Of a stretch of 64,000 nt of DNA, positions 37,357 through 46,498 are shown piece after piece; position 1 is the first letter of the stretch, and the number at the start of each line of letters is the position of its first letter. The notes beneath the pieces were generated by a model that was not told where the DNA came from, did no database searches, and saw only the letters and a program-made list of their open reading frames with translations. The DNA lies in the NCBI GenBank assembly GCA_013215945.1, contig JABSOM010000006.1, positions 124,001 through 188,000 on the forward strand. Direction: 5' to 3'. The DNA comes from Campylobacteraceae bacterium. GTDB taxonomy: Bacteria > Campylobacterota > Campylobacteria > Campylobacterales > Arcobacteraceae. Position numbers and translations under genes: made by a program.

Positions 37357-38412
37357 TTATTCGTTTTTTAAAATATAATTTTCATTTTCATTTGTTTTAA
37401 TATAAATAAGTTTTCCTATATCTAACAATACACTCGATTTAAAATGAATTGAGTCAATAATTAATTCATTGTTTAAGACTTTTACAAAATATCGAACCAT
37501 ATTTCCTAAAAATTCTTTATTTATTACTTTTCCTTCTAAATGACAATCCTCTTTCGTACTTACTACAAGCGTATGCGGACGTAAAAGGATGCTGCACTTC
37601 CCAAGAATGTCTGTTTTTACAGGAATCTTAAAATTATCAGAAGTAATAAAAATACACTCACCATTTTCTTTAACAACATTTCCTTTTAAAATATTAGCAG
37701 AACCAATAAAGTTAGCAACAAATAAGTTTTTAGGGGTATCATAAAGATTATTAGGCGTATCTATTTGCTGAACAATTCCTGCTTTAAGCAAAGCTATTCT
37801 ATCAGAAGTCGTATTGGCTTCTTCTTGGTCATGGGTTACAAAAATAGTTGTTAGATTTAATTCTCTTTGTAAAGAAAGTAATTCTTGCCTCATTTCAACT
37901 CTTAATGAAGCATCAAGATTGGATAAGGGTTCATCTAAAAGTAAAACTTTAGGCTCAGTAACTACTGTTCTAGCTAGTGCAACTCTTTGTTGTTGACCTC
38001 CAGATAATTGATTGGGATACCTTGAAGCAAACTCTGTTAATGAAACCAATTCTAAAACTTTGTCAACTTTATAATTTACTTCTTTTTGCGGCATTTTTTG
38101 CTCTTTTAATCCAAACTCAATATTTTGTCTAATAGTCATATGTGGCCACAATGCATAGGATTGAAAAACCATTCCTACTTTTCTTTTCCAAGGAGGAAGA
38201 TTGGTAATATCTTTCCCCTCTATGAGTATTTGACCTTTTTGGCAGTGCTCAAAACCAGCTATTAGTCGTAATAAAGTGGACTTACCACACCCAGAGGGGC
38301 CTAAAAAAGTAAAAAACTCTCCATGCTTTATCTCTATGCTGACATTTTTAATAACCTTTACTGAACCAAAAGACAATTCAATATTTTTTAGTGAAATTCC
38401 ATGTTTACTCAT
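37357..38412 (-). CDS. ABC importer ATPase, FbpC/PotA type
   Basis: A 351-residue ATPase from the ATG at 38410-38412, chosen for its GGAG ribosome site rather than the longer upstream frame. Walker A is GPSGCGKST, the Q-loop is MVFQSYALWPHMT, the signature LSGGQQQRVALAR, Walker B VLLLDEPLSNLD and the switch VTHDQEEA. The C-terminal part (about 240-351) is a TOBE-type regulatory domain (NILKGNVV, ILLRPHTL). This is the CUT1/iron type that pairs with a fused two-unit permease. It overlaps the permease gene by eight bases. Confidence 0.92.
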   Translation of the reverse strand: MSKHGISLKNIELSFGSVKVIKNVSIEIKHGEFFTFLGPSGCGKSTLLRLIAGFEHCQKGQILIEGKDITNLPPWKRKVGMVFQSYALWPHMTIRQNIEFGLKEQKMPQKEVNYKVDKVLELVSLTEFASRYPNQLSGGQQQRVALARTVVTEPKVLLLDEPLSNLDASLRVEMRQELLSLQRELNLTTIFVTHDQEEANTTSDRIALLKAGIVQQIDTPNNLYDTPKNLFVANFIGSANILKGNVVKENGECIFITSDNFKIPVKTDILGKCSILLRPHTLVVSTKEDCHLEGKVINKEFLGNMVRYFVKVLNNELIIDSIHFKSSVLLDIGKLIYIKTNENENYILKNE

Positions 38413-40096
38413 CTTTACTCTCCACTTCTCTTTGTTTTCTACTATTTTCCATAAATCTATACGATATATACGTTCCAAGAGCTACAATAACAACAGCAAT
38501 AATTCCTAAAGCTGCTCCGGCACCTCTTCCCGATGCACTTTGCATAAAAATATAAATACCATAAGCTAAAGGGGCATCTGATTCGGATGAAATCAACATA
38601 ATCGTTGCTGATAATTCAACAGCAGCGGTTGCAAAACTGGTGACAAAACCAGCTAAAATTCCTCCTGCCATTAAAGGAATAGTAATTTTTCTCATGGTTT
38701 TAAATTTTGAAGCACCAAGATTTTCACTGGCTTCTTCTAAAGAAACAGAAACTTGCTGCATGGCAGCAGTACAAGCTCTAAGTGCATAAGGTAATCTTCT
38801 TACAGCTAAAGCAATCACTAACATTAACCACCAAGAAGCTAACATTTGTCCATTTGGTAATTCCACATCTGAGAACGTTCTTAAATAACCAATAGCTAGA
38901 ACCAAACCAGGAACTGCTAGGGCTGACATAGCTACGTAATCCAGAGTTTTTCTAATCTTTATTTTACTTCGTATTACTAAATAAGCAATACTAACGCCTA
39001 AAATAATATCCATAATGGCTGCGCCTGAAGCATAAATAAGTGTATTGGTAATAAACTCAGGTGTTTCTGTAAATACTTCTGCATAATGTGCAGTTGTATA
39101 CGCATCTGGAAAAATACTATAAGACCAAATTGTTGCAAAAGATAATAAAGTCAAAGCAAAATGAGGTGATAAAACAATCAACAAAGTAAAAATAACAATA
39201 CTATAGGCACCAATGGCTTCCATTGTTGTCATTTTCCTTTTATTAAGACCACCCCCACCTTTTTGTGTGGTTGAATAATCTTTTCCTTTTAAGGCCCAGC
39301 CTGCAATTCCCAGCGCCCCCAAAGAAAATACAACTAATACAACAGCAATAACATATCCCATAGGATCATCAATACCAATAGAAGAAATTCGTAAATACGC
39401 CTGAGGTGCAAGCATATTATTTACATTTAATAACAAAGGAGTTCCTAAATCATCAAATACTTTTATAAATACTAAAACAGCCCCTGCTATATAACCAGGC
39501 ATTGCTAAAGGAAATACAATTTTTCTAAATAAACCAAAACCAGAAGATCCTAAGTTTTGAGCTGATTCTTCCATACTTCTATCAATATTATTTAATGCAG
39601 CAGAAAGATTTAATAATATAAAAGGAAAATAATGAATACTTTGTACAAATATTACTCCATTTAAACCATCCATAAAAGGAATTTTAAATCCCAAAGTATC
39701 TTCTAAAAATAAATTTACACTTCCATTTTCTCCAAAAAACAGCTGCATTGCAACGGCACCTACAAAAGGAGGCATAATTAACGGAATAAATCCTAAGCTT
39801 TGTATTATTACACTACCTTTAAAATCAAAGCGTGAAGTATAATACGCCAAAGGTAGTGCAATAATAGAAGCCACAACAACAGACATTGATGCCACATAAA
39901 AAGAATTATAAAATGATTCCATAAATAAAGAGGTATTAAAAAAGTCCACAAAATTAATAAGACTTAAGTTACCTGTGCTAACATCAATAAATGCAACATA
40001 AAAGACCTGTACAACAGGTCCTACTAAAAAAACAAGTAAAAAAAGGGCTATTATTAAAAATAACCCTTTTTCACCTAATGTACCGTTCTTAGCCAT
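38405..40096 (-). CDS. Fused two-unit ABC permease, FbpB type
   Basis: A 563-residue inner-membrane permease made of two six-helix units in one chain. Each unit has an EAA loop where the ATPase docks: MEESAQNLGSSGFGLFRKIV in the first half and LEEASENLGASKFKTMRKIT in the second. FbpB-like permeases serve Fe3+, 2-aminoethylphosphonate and sugar-phosphate importers. It lies seven bases after the binding-protein gene and overlaps the ATPase gene. Confidence 0.92.
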   Translation of the reverse strand: MAKNGTLGEKGLFLIIALFLLVFLVGPVVQVFYVAFIDVSTGNLSLINFVDFFNTSLFMESFYNSFYVASMSVVVASIIALPLAYYTSRFDFKGSVIIQSLGFIPLIMPPFVGAVAMQLFFGENGSVNLFLEDTLGFKIPFMDGLNGVIFVQSIHYFPFILLNLSAALNNIDRSMEESAQNLGSSGFGLFRKIVFPLAMPGYIAGAVLVFIKVFDDLGTPLLLNVNNMLAPQAYLRISSIGIDDPMGYVIAVVLVVFSLGALGIAGWALKGKDYSTTQKGGGGLNKRKMTTMEAIGAYSIVIFTLLIVLSPHFALTLLSFATIWSYSIFPDAYTTAHYAEVFTETPEFITNTLIYASGAAIMDIILGVSIAYLVIRSKIKIRKTLDYVAMSALAVPGLVLAIGYLRTFSDVELPNGQMLASWWLMLVIALAVRRLPYALRACTAAMQQVSVSLEEASENLGASKFKTMRKITIPLMAGGILAGFVTSFATAAVELSATIMLISSESDAPLAYGIYIFMQSASGRGAGAALGIIAVVIVALGTYISYRFMENSRKQREVESKDE

Positions 40097-40103
40097 ATTA
40101 AGA

Positions 40104-41447
40104 CTAATTCAAAATATCAATAGCTAAATTAGCTAAGGTTTTTGCTTGTTGGTAATTGTCTTTTACTTCTCGATCCCATTTTTCTTCAACTTGAGCTTGT
40201 CTTCCAAATACTTTGTCTGTTCTTTTTTTACGTTTGGTTTTAAAAATAGCTGTAAAATCATCATTTAATGCCAATTCTTCGCTTACTGGCGTTTTATCTA
40301 TTAAAAGCCAAGCATCTGCAATTAATTTTTTTGCTTTGTCATTCCCATTACTTGCTAATAGTTTTTCAGCTTCTTGTAAAGCTTTGGTAGCTTCATTTAA
40401 ATCTGCTAATCTATATGTAATCATCACATCAAACAAAGCATTTACTAGGTTATATCTTGATTTTGATAATTTTACATCAAAATTAATATCTTGCCCAATA
40501 CTAGAGTCTTTAAAAGGATTAGGAAAATTTGCAGGCGCATTTTTATATGCATCTGGATTAATAGGTAATCTGGAAATCTTTGGTTCCAATAAAATACTTT
40601 GACCTTCGCTTGATCTTAAAAAATCTACAAAAGCACGTGCCGTGTTTACATGAGGTGCATTGGCAATAATTCCAACATTTGCAGGAACAACAGCTGTATA
40701 TCTAGGGTAGGTAAAATCAACGGGGAAACCACTTGCTTTTGAGCTTAAACCAAAAAAGTCAATCACAATTCCTATACCAAAAGAACCAGTATTAACCCCA
40801 TCTGGAACACCAAAACTTCTCTCTGTTACTGTTTTAAAGTTTCCAGCCATTCGTTTAATATTTCTCCAACCACCTTTCCAACCTTCATCACTTTGAAGCA
40901 TGGTTTCAACAGTTAAATGCGTAGTACCTGAACGAGAAGGTGCGGACATACCTATATGTCTATAATATATTGCTTTGGATAAATCTTTCCACTGTTGTGG
41001 CGCTGGTAATTTTTTAGCTTTTAAATATCTATTATTCCACATAATTCCGTATCCAGCAGCTGCTACTCCTGAATAAAAACCATCGGGATCACTTAAAGGA
41101 TAAGATCCAATTGTTTCAGGAATTCCTTTTGTCACTGATTTATACACTTGCAACAAATCATCGTCTTTTAATACTTCAAAAGCATCTGGAGCAGAGACCC
41201 AATAAATATCTGCTTTATTATTCTTTTTTGTTTCTTGGATGTATTTAATACCTGCTGTGGTTTTTTTCTTTAACATCTCCACTTTAACATTGGGGTATTT
41301 TTTTTCAAAGGCTTTTTTAAAAGATTTTGTTAAATCTTTAGGAAAAGACGTAATAACTACTAACTTGTTCTCTAATTCTTTTGCACTTAAGGGTGCAAAA
41401 AAAACAACGCTTGCAAGAGTACTTGCAATAACATTTTTCACATTCAT
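40104..41447 (-). CDS. ABC extracellular solute-binding protein with C-terminal helical extension
   Basis: A 447-residue secreted binding protein. The signal peptide (about 1-22) is followed by a family-1 binding fold (LVVITSFPKDLTKSFKKAF, DIYWVSAPDAF, PSRSGTTHLTVETML), with FGIGIVIDFFG and PANVGIIANAPHVNTARAF typical of iron, thiamine and organophosphate SBPs (FbpA/AfuA/PhnS relatives). These are normally about 340 residues; here roughly 100 extra charged, helical residues (about 345-447) follow. The ligand is unknown. It heads the importer operon. Confidence 0.87.
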   Translation of the reverse strand: MNVKNVIASTLASVVFFAPLSAKELENKLVVITSFPKDLTKSFKKAFEKKYPNVKVEMLKKKTTAGIKYIQETKKNNKADIYWVSAPDAFEVLKDDDLLQVYKSVTKGIPETIGSYPLSDPDGFYSGVAAAGYGIMWNNRYLKAKKLPAPQQWKDLSKAIYYRHIGMSAPSRSGTTHLTVETMLQSDEGWKGGWRNIKRMAGNFKTVTERSFGVPDGVNTGSFGIGIVIDFFGLSSKASGFPVDFTYPRYTAVVPANVGIIANAPHVNTARAFVDFLRSSEGQSILLEPKISRLPINPDAYKNAPANFPNPFKDSSIGQDINFDVKLSKSRYNLVNALFDVMITYRLADLNEATKALQEAEKLLASNGNDKAKKLIADAWLLIDKTPVSEELALNDDFTAIFKTKRKKRTDKVFGRQAQVEEKWDREVKDNYQQAKTLANLAIDILN

Positions 41448-41573
41448 AATAACTCCTTTAATTTACAAAAATATTCTAACATTGAATGCTGTCAGTAAAC
41501 TTGCATCTAAAAAAAGATTTATGTTATTAAAAAGAGTTGTTATCAAAGCTAAGAATTTCTATTATTTCTTTCT

Positions 41574-41894
41574 TTAAAAATATTGTATGAGTATCATATA
41601 AAACAGTGTTCCTAGAAAAATAGACACTAAATAGTTTCTTAAAAATATATGTAAAAGTCCAGTAAAAACAATTCCGCTTATTTCTTTAAACCCATAAGGA
41701 ACAGTAACAAAAGAGATGTCTTTTAGCGTATATAATACAAGTATAGTCATAATAACAGCAGGAAAGTACTTTTCAATATAAACCAAAAATGCCGGCAGTT
41801 CTTTTTTTCTAAAAAATAAAAAAGGAAATAATCTTGTCGCATAATTAACAAGTGCCATAATAACTATGGCTATATATATCTCATTATTGTTCAT
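41574..41894 (-). CDS. AzlD-family branched-chain amino acid export subunit
   Basis: A 106-residue membrane protein with about four helices, NYATRLFPFLFFRKKELPAF near residues 16-35 being the AzlD signature. AzlD works with AzlC to export branched-chain amino acids. It overlaps the azlC gene by 11 bases, as usual for the pair. Confidence 0.87.
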   Translation of the reverse strand: MNNNEIYIAIVIMALVNYATRLFPFLFFRKKELPAFLVYIEKYFPAVIMTILVLYTLKDISFVTVPYGFKEISGIVFTGLLHIFLRNYLVSIFLGTLFYMILIQYF

Positions 41895-42567
41895 TAATCA
41901 CCCTAGATTTTAATACTAAGAGAGATATTATTGAAATCACAATAGAAGCAATTAACATTTTATCACTGCTTACAAAACATAAAGAAAATAAAGCAGAACT
42001 CCCACCAATAAGAAAAGGGTAAATATTTCTTAAATTTTTATATTGTTCCAAACATAAAACAACAAATAAGGCGGTTAGAGAAAATTCCAAACCTGCTGTA
42101 TTAAAATGAATATTTAGACCAATAATTGAACCAAGAAGTGTACCAAATATCCAATAGGATTGATTAAGCGCGGCTAAATAAAAATAAAAATGTTTTTTGG
42201 ATAAGGTTTTATCCTCTTTTATACTTGTTAATAAACCATAGGTTTCATCTGTTAATGCAAAAATTAAATAGTTTTTAAAGGGTTTAGTATCTTTAAAACG
42301 TTTTAATAAAGACAAACCATAAAAACTCTGTCTTATATTAATGAATAAAGAAGCAATAGCAATATCAATAAACCCCATTTTTGCATTAAAAAAACCAATG
42401 GCAACAAATTGTAAAGCTCCTGCATAAATAAATACAGACATAAGGGGTGCTAAATACCAATCATAGGACATAGAAACCAATAAAAGACCAAATGCAAAGC
42501 CTAAAACCAAATATCCCATCATTACGGGAATAGAGACCTCAAAAGCTTTTTTAAATTCTTTTTGCAT
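41884..42567 (-). CDS. AzlC-family branched-chain amino acid exporter
   Basis: A 227-residue membrane protein with the AzlC signature: GYLVLGFAFGLLL near residue 18, APLMSVFIYAGALQFVA near 41 and NIRQSFYGLSLL near 77, then DETYGLLTS. It exports branched-chain amino acids or analogues together with AzlD. Its ATG overlaps by one base (TAATG) the stop codon of the upstream SspB-like gene, so the three are translationally linked. Confidence 0.9.
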   Translation of the reverse strand: MQKEFKKAFEVSIPVMMGYLVLGFAFGLLLVSMSYDWYLAPLMSVFIYAGALQFVAIGFFNAKMGFIDIAIASLFINIRQSFYGLSLLKRFKDTKPFKNYLIFALTDETYGLLTSIKEDKTLSKKHFYFYLAALNQSYWIFGTLLGSIIGLNIHFNTAGLEFSLTALFVVLCLEQYKNLRNIYPFLIGGSSALFSLCFVSSDKMLIASIVISIISLLVLKSRVINEQ

Positions 42568-43010
42568 TAATCCAATAAATCTTTATTAGATGGGTTGTTT
42601 TTAAACACATTCATAGATTTGTCATGAAAGTTATTTTGTTCTTGTAAATCATCCATAGTTGCAAGCGTATTTATGAAAATAATTGATTCATCAATAACGA
42701 TTTGAAAAATCGAAATATAAGGAACACTTACTATTGTAGCAAAGTTTTCAGCCCCAAAACCAGCTTCAAAAGTCATAGTCGTATCGCTTAAGGATATTGT
42801 AGTATAAGTATAATTACTTAAAACAAATAGTGAGAAATTAGCCAACTTGGATTTAATACTTTTAGGTAAGTCTGGTTCAAAATGCAAACCTTTTAAATTT
42901 GCTGTAACTGCGAACTCAACGTTTTTTGCCATTAATAATTCAATTGTTTCTTTGCTTTGTTTTAAAATTAAGTGTTTATATTCTTCATCTTTTAATATAT
43001 TATTTATCAT
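42567..43010 (-). CDS. Possible SspB-like ClpXP adaptor
   Basis: A 147-residue cytosolic protein from the ATG at 43008-43010, preferred because GGAG lies seven bases upstream. I do not recognise it with certainty. Residues about 30-105 (VEFAVTANLKGLHF ... ISLSDTTMTFEAGFGAENF ... VSVPYISIFQIVID) resemble the SspB core of E. coli, where VRFNARFGG precedes VSVPLAAVLAIY. The acidic, low-complexity tail is compatible, but the ClpX-binding C-terminal motif of SspB is not evident. SspB delivers ssrA-tagged peptides to ClpXP. Its stop overlaps azlC. Confidence 0.4.
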   Translation of the reverse strand: MINNILKDEEYKHLILKQSKETIELLMAKNVEFAVTANLKGLHFEPDLPKSIKSKLANFSLFVLSNYTYTTISLSDTTMTFEAGFGAENFATIVSVPYISIFQIVIDESIIFINTLATMDDLQEQNNFHDKSMNVFKNNPSNKDLLD

Positions 43011-43074
43011 ATTCTTACTCCATATTTTTTTCATATTTATTTCTTTAAAGTACAATTTTATGCTAAACTAACTT

Positions 43075-43716
43075 ATGAAACAACTAATTTTATCATTAAT
43101 TTTGCTTTTTAATGTTTTAGAGGCTAATCGTTTAAGTTTTACAAAAAAAGATGTGGAAACAATAAAACACTTACCCCAAAAAAAAGCTGCATTAAAACGT
43201 ATCCTTATGTACAATGAATTAAAAGAAAAAATAAAAGATTATTCAACAATACGCAAACTCTCTCATATTAATGCTTTTTACAATAAGATTATGCCCGTTT
43301 TAGACCAAACACAATATAAAATTGGCGATCATTGGGCAACAAGAAAAGAATTTTTAATTCAAGGAAAAGGAGATTGTGAAGATTATGTTATTGCAAAATA
43401 CTTTTCACTCATTGAATTAGGAATTCCAAAGAAAAAACTCTATTTATCTGTTGTTAAAGTAAAAGGCGCAAAAACAGATCATATGGTTCTTTTGTATTTA
43501 CAACATAAAAAAGCCATTCCTTTGGTTATGGATAACTTAAGTTTTAAAGTTGTTCCTTTGACCATACGAAAAAAATTAAGTCCAAAGTTTGCTTTTAATG
43601 AAAGTGCTTCTTATTTACTTTCAAATGAAAGTTTTGGAAAAAAAGTTAGAATTAATTGGAAAGGTAACAATAAGTGGGAAGAATTATTAACAAGAGTTTA
43701 TGATAAACACGAATAA
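43075..43716 (+). CDS. LapG-like transglutaminase-fold cysteine protease
   Basis: A 213-residue exported protein (signal peptide about 1-17) of the bacterial transglutaminase-like cysteine proteinase family. The catalytic triad is C101 in GKGDCEDYVIAK, H136 in KTDHMVL and D153 in LVMDNLS; the preceding DHWATRKEFL block is characteristic of LapG, which releases biofilm adhesins by cutting a TAAG-type linker. No LapD-like receptor or large adhesin lies nearby. It is divergent from the SspB-like gene and converges with pabC with a 19-base overlap. Confidence 0.85.
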   Translation: MKQLILSLILLFNVLEANRLSFTKKDVETIKHLPQKKAALKRILMYNELKEKIKDYSTIRKLSHINAFYNKIMPVLDQTQYKIGDHWATRKEFLIQGKGDCEDYVIAKYFSLIELGIPKKKLYLSVVKVKGAKTDHMVLLYLQHKKAIPLVMDNLSFKVVPLTIRKKLSPKFAFNESASYLLSNESFGKKVRINWKGNNKWEELLTRVYDKHE

Positions 43717-44261
43717 GTCTTAAGTACATCAAAACCAATCATTGCATTAAGTAAAGCTACTTTTTTTGCTTTTTTAAACATCTTTACACTAATGTCTATT
43801 TCAAATATTTCACCATTTTGCAGTAACTTTTCTCTCATAGTTCCTTTTAATAAAGGTATTTTAGGTGTTAACCATATATCCCCATCAAAAATTGCTATAT
43901 TCGCTATTGAAGTATCACTTATCAAATTATTTTTAACAATAATAATTTCGTCAGCATTTTCTTTTTGTAGATACAAAAGATTTATTTTTTCTCTGTTTAA
44001 CATTTTTTTAGAATACTCTATTTTATTATCACGAACAAATTTAAAACGTTTAATCTCTTTTTTTATATAAGGTGAGAATTCTATACTTAAAATTTCATCT
44101 TCATTGTAGATTACTTTACATTTCAATAATTCTTTTGAAGGAGGATAAATAAATTCACTTAAAGAAAAATTTCTTGATATAGCATTCATAATACGTTTTT
44201 CATGATAGTGTAAATTATATACATCCAAATTTTCGCATTTAATTGTCTCAAAATATTCCAT
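43698..44261 (-). CDS. pabC: Class IV aminotransferase, probable 4-amino-4-deoxychorismate lyase
   Basis: A short (187-residue) PLP fold-type IV protein. Visible marks are the N-terminal YFETIKCENLDVYNLHYHEKR block, the probable PLP lysine in the IEYSKKML segment, NLISDTSIANIAIFD, and the LLKGTMREKLL phosphate-binding block. It lies 8 bases after pabB, supporting 4-amino-4-deoxychorismate lyase in p-aminobenzoate and folate synthesis. The chain is much shorter than the 269-residue E. coli PabC, as is common in this phylum. Confidence 0.78.
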   Translation of the reverse strand: MEYFETIKCENLDVYNLHYHEKRIMNAISRNFSLSEFIYPPSKELLKCKVIYNEDEILSIEFSPYIKKEIKRFKFVRDNKIEYSKKMLNREKINLLYLQKENADEIIIVKNNLISDTSIANIAIFDGDIWLTPKIPLLKGTMREKLLQNGEIFEIDISVKMFKKAKKVALLNAMIGFDVLKTYSCLS

Positions 44262-44269
44262 TATTTTCC

Positions 44270-45223
44270 TTAAGCAGGGATATATATTTTATCTTCAAGT
44301 TCTTTATATTCACTAGAAACATCAGAATCACAAGTAATTCCACCACCACTTTTGTAAAATAAATCTTCTTTTGATTTCTCTATAAATCGAATCATTATAA
44401 AAGTGTCTAAATTTTCTCCATCAAAAACGCCACATATACCCGTATAATACCCACGCTCATAAGCTTCTACGTTTTTTAAAATTTTAACAGTATTTATTTT
44501 AGGGCAACCTGTAATGGAACCAGCAGGCAAAAGTTTGTCTAAGATGTCTCCAATATTGTTACGCCATGAACTTTCTAGGTTTCCAGAAATTTTGGAGCTT
44601 ATTTGTAAAAGTTCTTTATTTCCTGCATTTATTTTATCAATATATCTAAAGGTATTTACCCTTACATTAGATGAAACCATAGATAAATCATTTCGTAATA
44701 AATCAACAACCATAGTATGTTCGGCCATTTCTTTTAAATCTCCCAAAATTCTTGTTTTTGCATTAGGAAGATTGGCGTCAATTGTGCCTTTCATAGGATA
44801 GGTAGAAATTTTATTTTTTTTAATTTCAATAAAACGCTCAGGAGAAAAACACACAAATTCATTTTTATATTTTATTTTAAATTTACTTTTTGCTAAATCA
44901 TATATTTGCACTAAAGATAAATCACAGTTGATTTTTGTTTTACAGGTTAAGTTTAATAAATAGGAGTTTCCACTTTTTATTTCTTCTTGAATAGTGTCAA
45001 ATTTTTTTTTATAGGCTTTAAAAGAGATCAGCTCTTTTTTTATTTGAATATTTTTATTTATTTTTGAAGAAACTTTTACATTCATTTCAAAATTTACATC
45101 CTGTGGAAGATCTTTTAGTAAGAAAAAATCATTCATAGAAGAATCATATGAATTAATAAATAAAAAGGGCTCTTTTAATGAGCCATAGTGATTAAGTTTG
45201 TTTTTAAGATTTTCTTTAATCAT
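44270..45223 (-). CDS. pabB: Aminodeoxychorismate synthase component I
   Basis: A 317-residue chorismate-binding enzyme that aminates chorismate to 4-amino-4-deoxychorismate. It has the late motifs of the anthranilate/PabB family: YPMKGTID, EMAEHTMVVDLLRND, LPAGSITGCPKINTVKIL and YYTGICGVFD, plus the YKSGGGITCDSD end. The N-terminal part is shortened compared with E. coli PabB (453 residues). It directly follows pyrB (adjacent stop and start) and precedes pabC. Confidence 0.9.
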   Translation of the reverse strand: MIKENLKNKLNHYGSLKEPFLFINSYDSSMNDFFLLKDLPQDVNFEMNVKVSSKINKNIQIKKELISFKAYKKKFDTIQEEIKSGNSYLLNLTCKTKINCDLSLVQIYDLAKSKFKIKYKNEFVCFSPERFIEIKKNKISTYPMKGTIDANLPNAKTRILGDLKEMAEHTMVVDLLRNDLSMVSSNVRVNTFRYIDKINAGNKELLQISSKISGNLESSWRNNIGDILDKLLPAGSITGCPKINTVKILKNVEAYERGYYTGICGVFDGENLDTFIMIRFIEKSKEDLFYKSGGGITCDSDVSSEYKELEDKIYIPA

Positions 45224-46099
45224 TTACTTTATTAATTTTTTTAATATTGCCATTCTAACAGCTACACCATTTGAAACTTGTTCAAGAATCTTATTTCTTT
45301 TATCTTTTAACATTTCATCTGAAATATCTACATTTCTATTTACAGGACCTGGATGTAATAATAAAATGTCTCGATCTCCAAAAACTTCTTTAGTAATACA
45401 ATAATCTTTTGCATATTCTTGAATGGAAGCAAAGTAGATTTCATTGTGTCTTTCAAGCTGTGTTCTTAAACTCATTACAATATCAATATCATCAATAATT
45501 TCACTTAAATTGTCATATTGTTTAAAATCATTTCCTTCAAGTTTAAAACAATCTGGAGCTACAAAACAAACATCAATTCCAAATCTTGGTAAAAGCATTT
45601 TATTCGAACCTGCAACTCTTGATGTTCTAGCATCTCCTACAATTGCTATACGTTTTCCTTTTACATCATCATTAAAATGTTCCATTATGGTGAATAAATC
45701 TAACAAAGCTTGTGTAGGGTGGGCATTTTTCCCATCCCCTGCATTAATTAAAGGACAATCGACATGTTGTGCAAGTGTTGCAGGTAAACCACATTCAGAA
45801 TGTCTAATTATAATAGCATCTGGTTTCATAGCATTGATATTAGCAACTGTATCAAAAATAGTTTCACCCTTAGAACCAGATGAAGTTCCAATATCCAAAG
45901 AAACAATATCCGCCCCTAATCGTTTAGCAGCAATTTCAAAAGCAGACCTCGTACGCGTTGAGTTTTCAAAAAACAAAGTTACTATTAATTTTCCACTAAG
46001 AGCCTTATTTGTAGTCAAATCTTTAAATATTTTGGCTTCTGCAAATAAGTCTAAAATTTCTTCATTCGTAAAATCAGAGCTAGTAATTAAATGCTGCAT
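45224..46099 (-). CDS. pyrB: Aspartate carbamoyltransferase catalytic subunit
   Basis: Forms carbamoyl-aspartate in pyrimidine synthesis. The 291-residue protein (ATG at 46097-46099, with AAGGA five bases upstream; a nearer ATG at 46105 overlaps that site) has the carbamoyl-phosphate loop FENSTRTRSAFE, HPTQALLDLFT, MSLRTQLERH and LLHPGPVNRNVD. There is no regulatory PyrI gene next to it. It heads the run pyrB-pabB-pabC. Confidence 0.96.
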   Translation of the reverse strand: MQHLITSSDFTNEEILDLFAEAKIFKDLTTNKALSGKLIVTLFFENSTRTRSAFEIAAKRLGADIVSLDIGTSSGSKGETIFDTVANINAMKPDAIIIRHSECGLPATLAQHVDCPLINAGDGKNAHPTQALLDLFTIMEHFNDDVKGKRIAIVGDARTSRVAGSNKMLLPRFGIDVCFVAPDCFKLEGNDFKQYDNLSEIIDDIDIVMSLRTQLERHNEIYFASIQEYAKDYCITKEVFGDRDILLLHPGPVNRNVDISDEMLKDKRNKILEQVSNGVAVRMAILKKLIK

Positions 46100-46378
46100 T
46101 ATCATCCTTATTTTTTAAGTATCTTAGCTAAGTTCCAATAAAGAGGAGCTGACAATTGCATTGAAAGAATCCTTCTTTTTAATAACTTAAATTAGCTTTA
46201 CATTATCATGTTACATTGTAATTTTATATTTAAATTAATAATTTTTATTTTCTTTTAATAATCTTACTTTGTCATAATCATGTCATTATTTATTTATATA
46301 CTTTATCAATGTTAATGGTGATAGTTTATAAGATGAAGATATCTTTATCGTAAACATTTATAAAATTAGCGCAATAAA

Positions 46379-46441
46379 TATAAAATTATAGGCAAAGAAG
46401 TTCGGTTTTTCAAAAAAAACCACTTCTATTATAATTTTATA
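46379..46441. repeat. Long interrupted hairpin upstream of the TAXI TRAP operon
   Basis: A nested inverted repeat: outer arms TATAAAATTATA (46379-46390) and TATAATTTTATA (46430-46441), inner arms AGAAGT/ACTTCT (46396-46401, 46422-46427) and GGTTTTT/AAAAACC (46404-46410, 46415-46421). It could be an RNA leader structure, an operator array or a small palindromic repeat element. It lies in the 399-base gap 46100-46498, which otherwise shows only AT-rich sequence and must hold the pyrB and TRAP promoters. Confidence 0.5.
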
Positions 46442-46498
46442 GATTATTTGTTATTTATGAAATACATATAAATTAGCATTAAAATTAAAGGAGATATA

